Source of the DNA: Telmatospirillum siberiense
GTDB taxonomy: Bacteria > Pseudomonadota > Alphaproteobacteria > Rhodospirillales > Magnetospirillaceae
Direction: 5' to 3'
DNA length: 64,000 bases
Assembly (NCBI RefSeq): GCF_002845745.1
Contig: NZ_PIUM01000002.1
Location: 328,639-392,638, forward strand
Positions within the stretch are counted from its first letter, which is position 1, and each line of letters begins with the position of its first letter. Positions 63,853-64,000 of the stretch are shown piece after piece. Below the pieces are notes generated by a model. It did not search any database. It saw only the letters and a program-made list of their open reading frames with translations, and was not told the origin of the DNA. A program made the translations under genes and the position numbers.

Positions 63853-64000
63853 TCAGTCCTTGACCTGGCGCACCACGTCGATCGCGCTGCCATCGCGATA
63901 ACGCACGATACCGACGACCTTGTCGAGGAACTCGATGGGCTTTGGCTCTCCGGTGAGGGCGACGGCGCGCTTGTAGAGGTCCTCGATGGATGTCACCGGC
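63853..64000 (-). CDS. citF: Citrate lyase alpha subunit, C-terminal fragment
   Basis: The frame entering from the right edge (stop TGA at 63853-63855) ends ...IEFLDKVVGIVRYRDGS, then IDVVRQVKD, the characteristic C-terminus of the citrate CoA-transferase subunit CitF. About 48 residues are in the window; the rest lies beyond base 64000. The order citF-citX indicates a citrate lyase operon reading leftward. Confidence 0.82.
   Translation of the reverse strand, partial: PVTSIEDLYKRAVALTGEPKPIEFLDKVVGIVRYRDGSAIDVVRQVKD

Overview
The window is GC-rich chromosomal DNA from an alphaproteobacterium, most likely of the Rhodospirillales (Magnetospirillum/Rhodospirillum-like). The family is an inference from gene content: an FnrN-type regulator beside a cbb3 oxidase operon, HisN-type histidinol phosphatase, DUF2125, DUF2336 and PaiB-like proteins, KdsB for LPS, and the order ffs-dnaX-ybaB-recR and rpmH-rnpA-yidD-yidC-engB-argB. 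I see no prophage, insertion sequence, rRNA or CRISPR array. About 65 protein genes, one tRNA (Arg, ACG) and the SRP RNA are supported, including small genes (ccoQ, rpmH, a 50-residue membrane peptide) and a citF fragment at the right edge.

Layout. 1-7.7 kb: an enolase-superfamily enzyme with a perfect 16-bp palindrome in its leader, divergent from hcp (hybrid cluster protein) which has an FNR-type box; then a GGDEF/EAL protein, a TerB-like protein, a ChaC-like cyclotransferase and a DUF2125 protein. 7.7-13.7 kb (minus strand): cytochrome c, hisN, yejA, yejF, murI; yejA and yejF are adjacent with no permease genes. 13.8-16.8 kb: kdsB-pheA, then a TetR-paiB pair. 17-24.3 kb: ffs-dnaX-ybaB-recR, a DUF4136 lipoprotein with a DUF4139 protein, then def-fmt-truA. 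24.3-25 kb: a repeat-rich gap followed by a 50-residue membrane peptide. 25.3-28.7 kb: dapD-dapE, a membrane protein and a HAD nucleotidase. 28.8-34.2 kb: a diguanylate cyclase overlapping a DUF2336 gene, a small secreted protein, a TraT-like lipoprotein and a LysR regulator. 34.4-38.7 kb: rpmH to argB.

39-47.8 kb is the most unusual stretch. A two-component system and a TonB-dependent receptor with exbB-exbD-tonB are bracketed by two paralogous secreted PAP2/class A acid phosphatases, each followed by the same 44-bp element. The AT-rich gap before the receptor holds a Fur-like site.

47.8-58.3 kb: rlmI, then the high-affinity oxidase locus ccoNOQP-ccoGHIS and an fnrN-type regulator gene; a perfect FNR box stands 41.5 bp before the inferred transcription start of ccoN. 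The same regulator probably controls hcp, so microaerobic respiration and nitrogen-oxide defence would share one oxygen switch. 58.4-64 kb: panB-panC, gpt, a coiled-coil lipoprotein, tRNA-Arg, a serine hydrolase, and citX with the end of citF (citrate lyase).

A recurring style feature is tight packing: many neighbours overlap by four bases (ATGA, GTGA), and at least four junctions use TTGA, where a TTG start overlaps the previous TGA stop.
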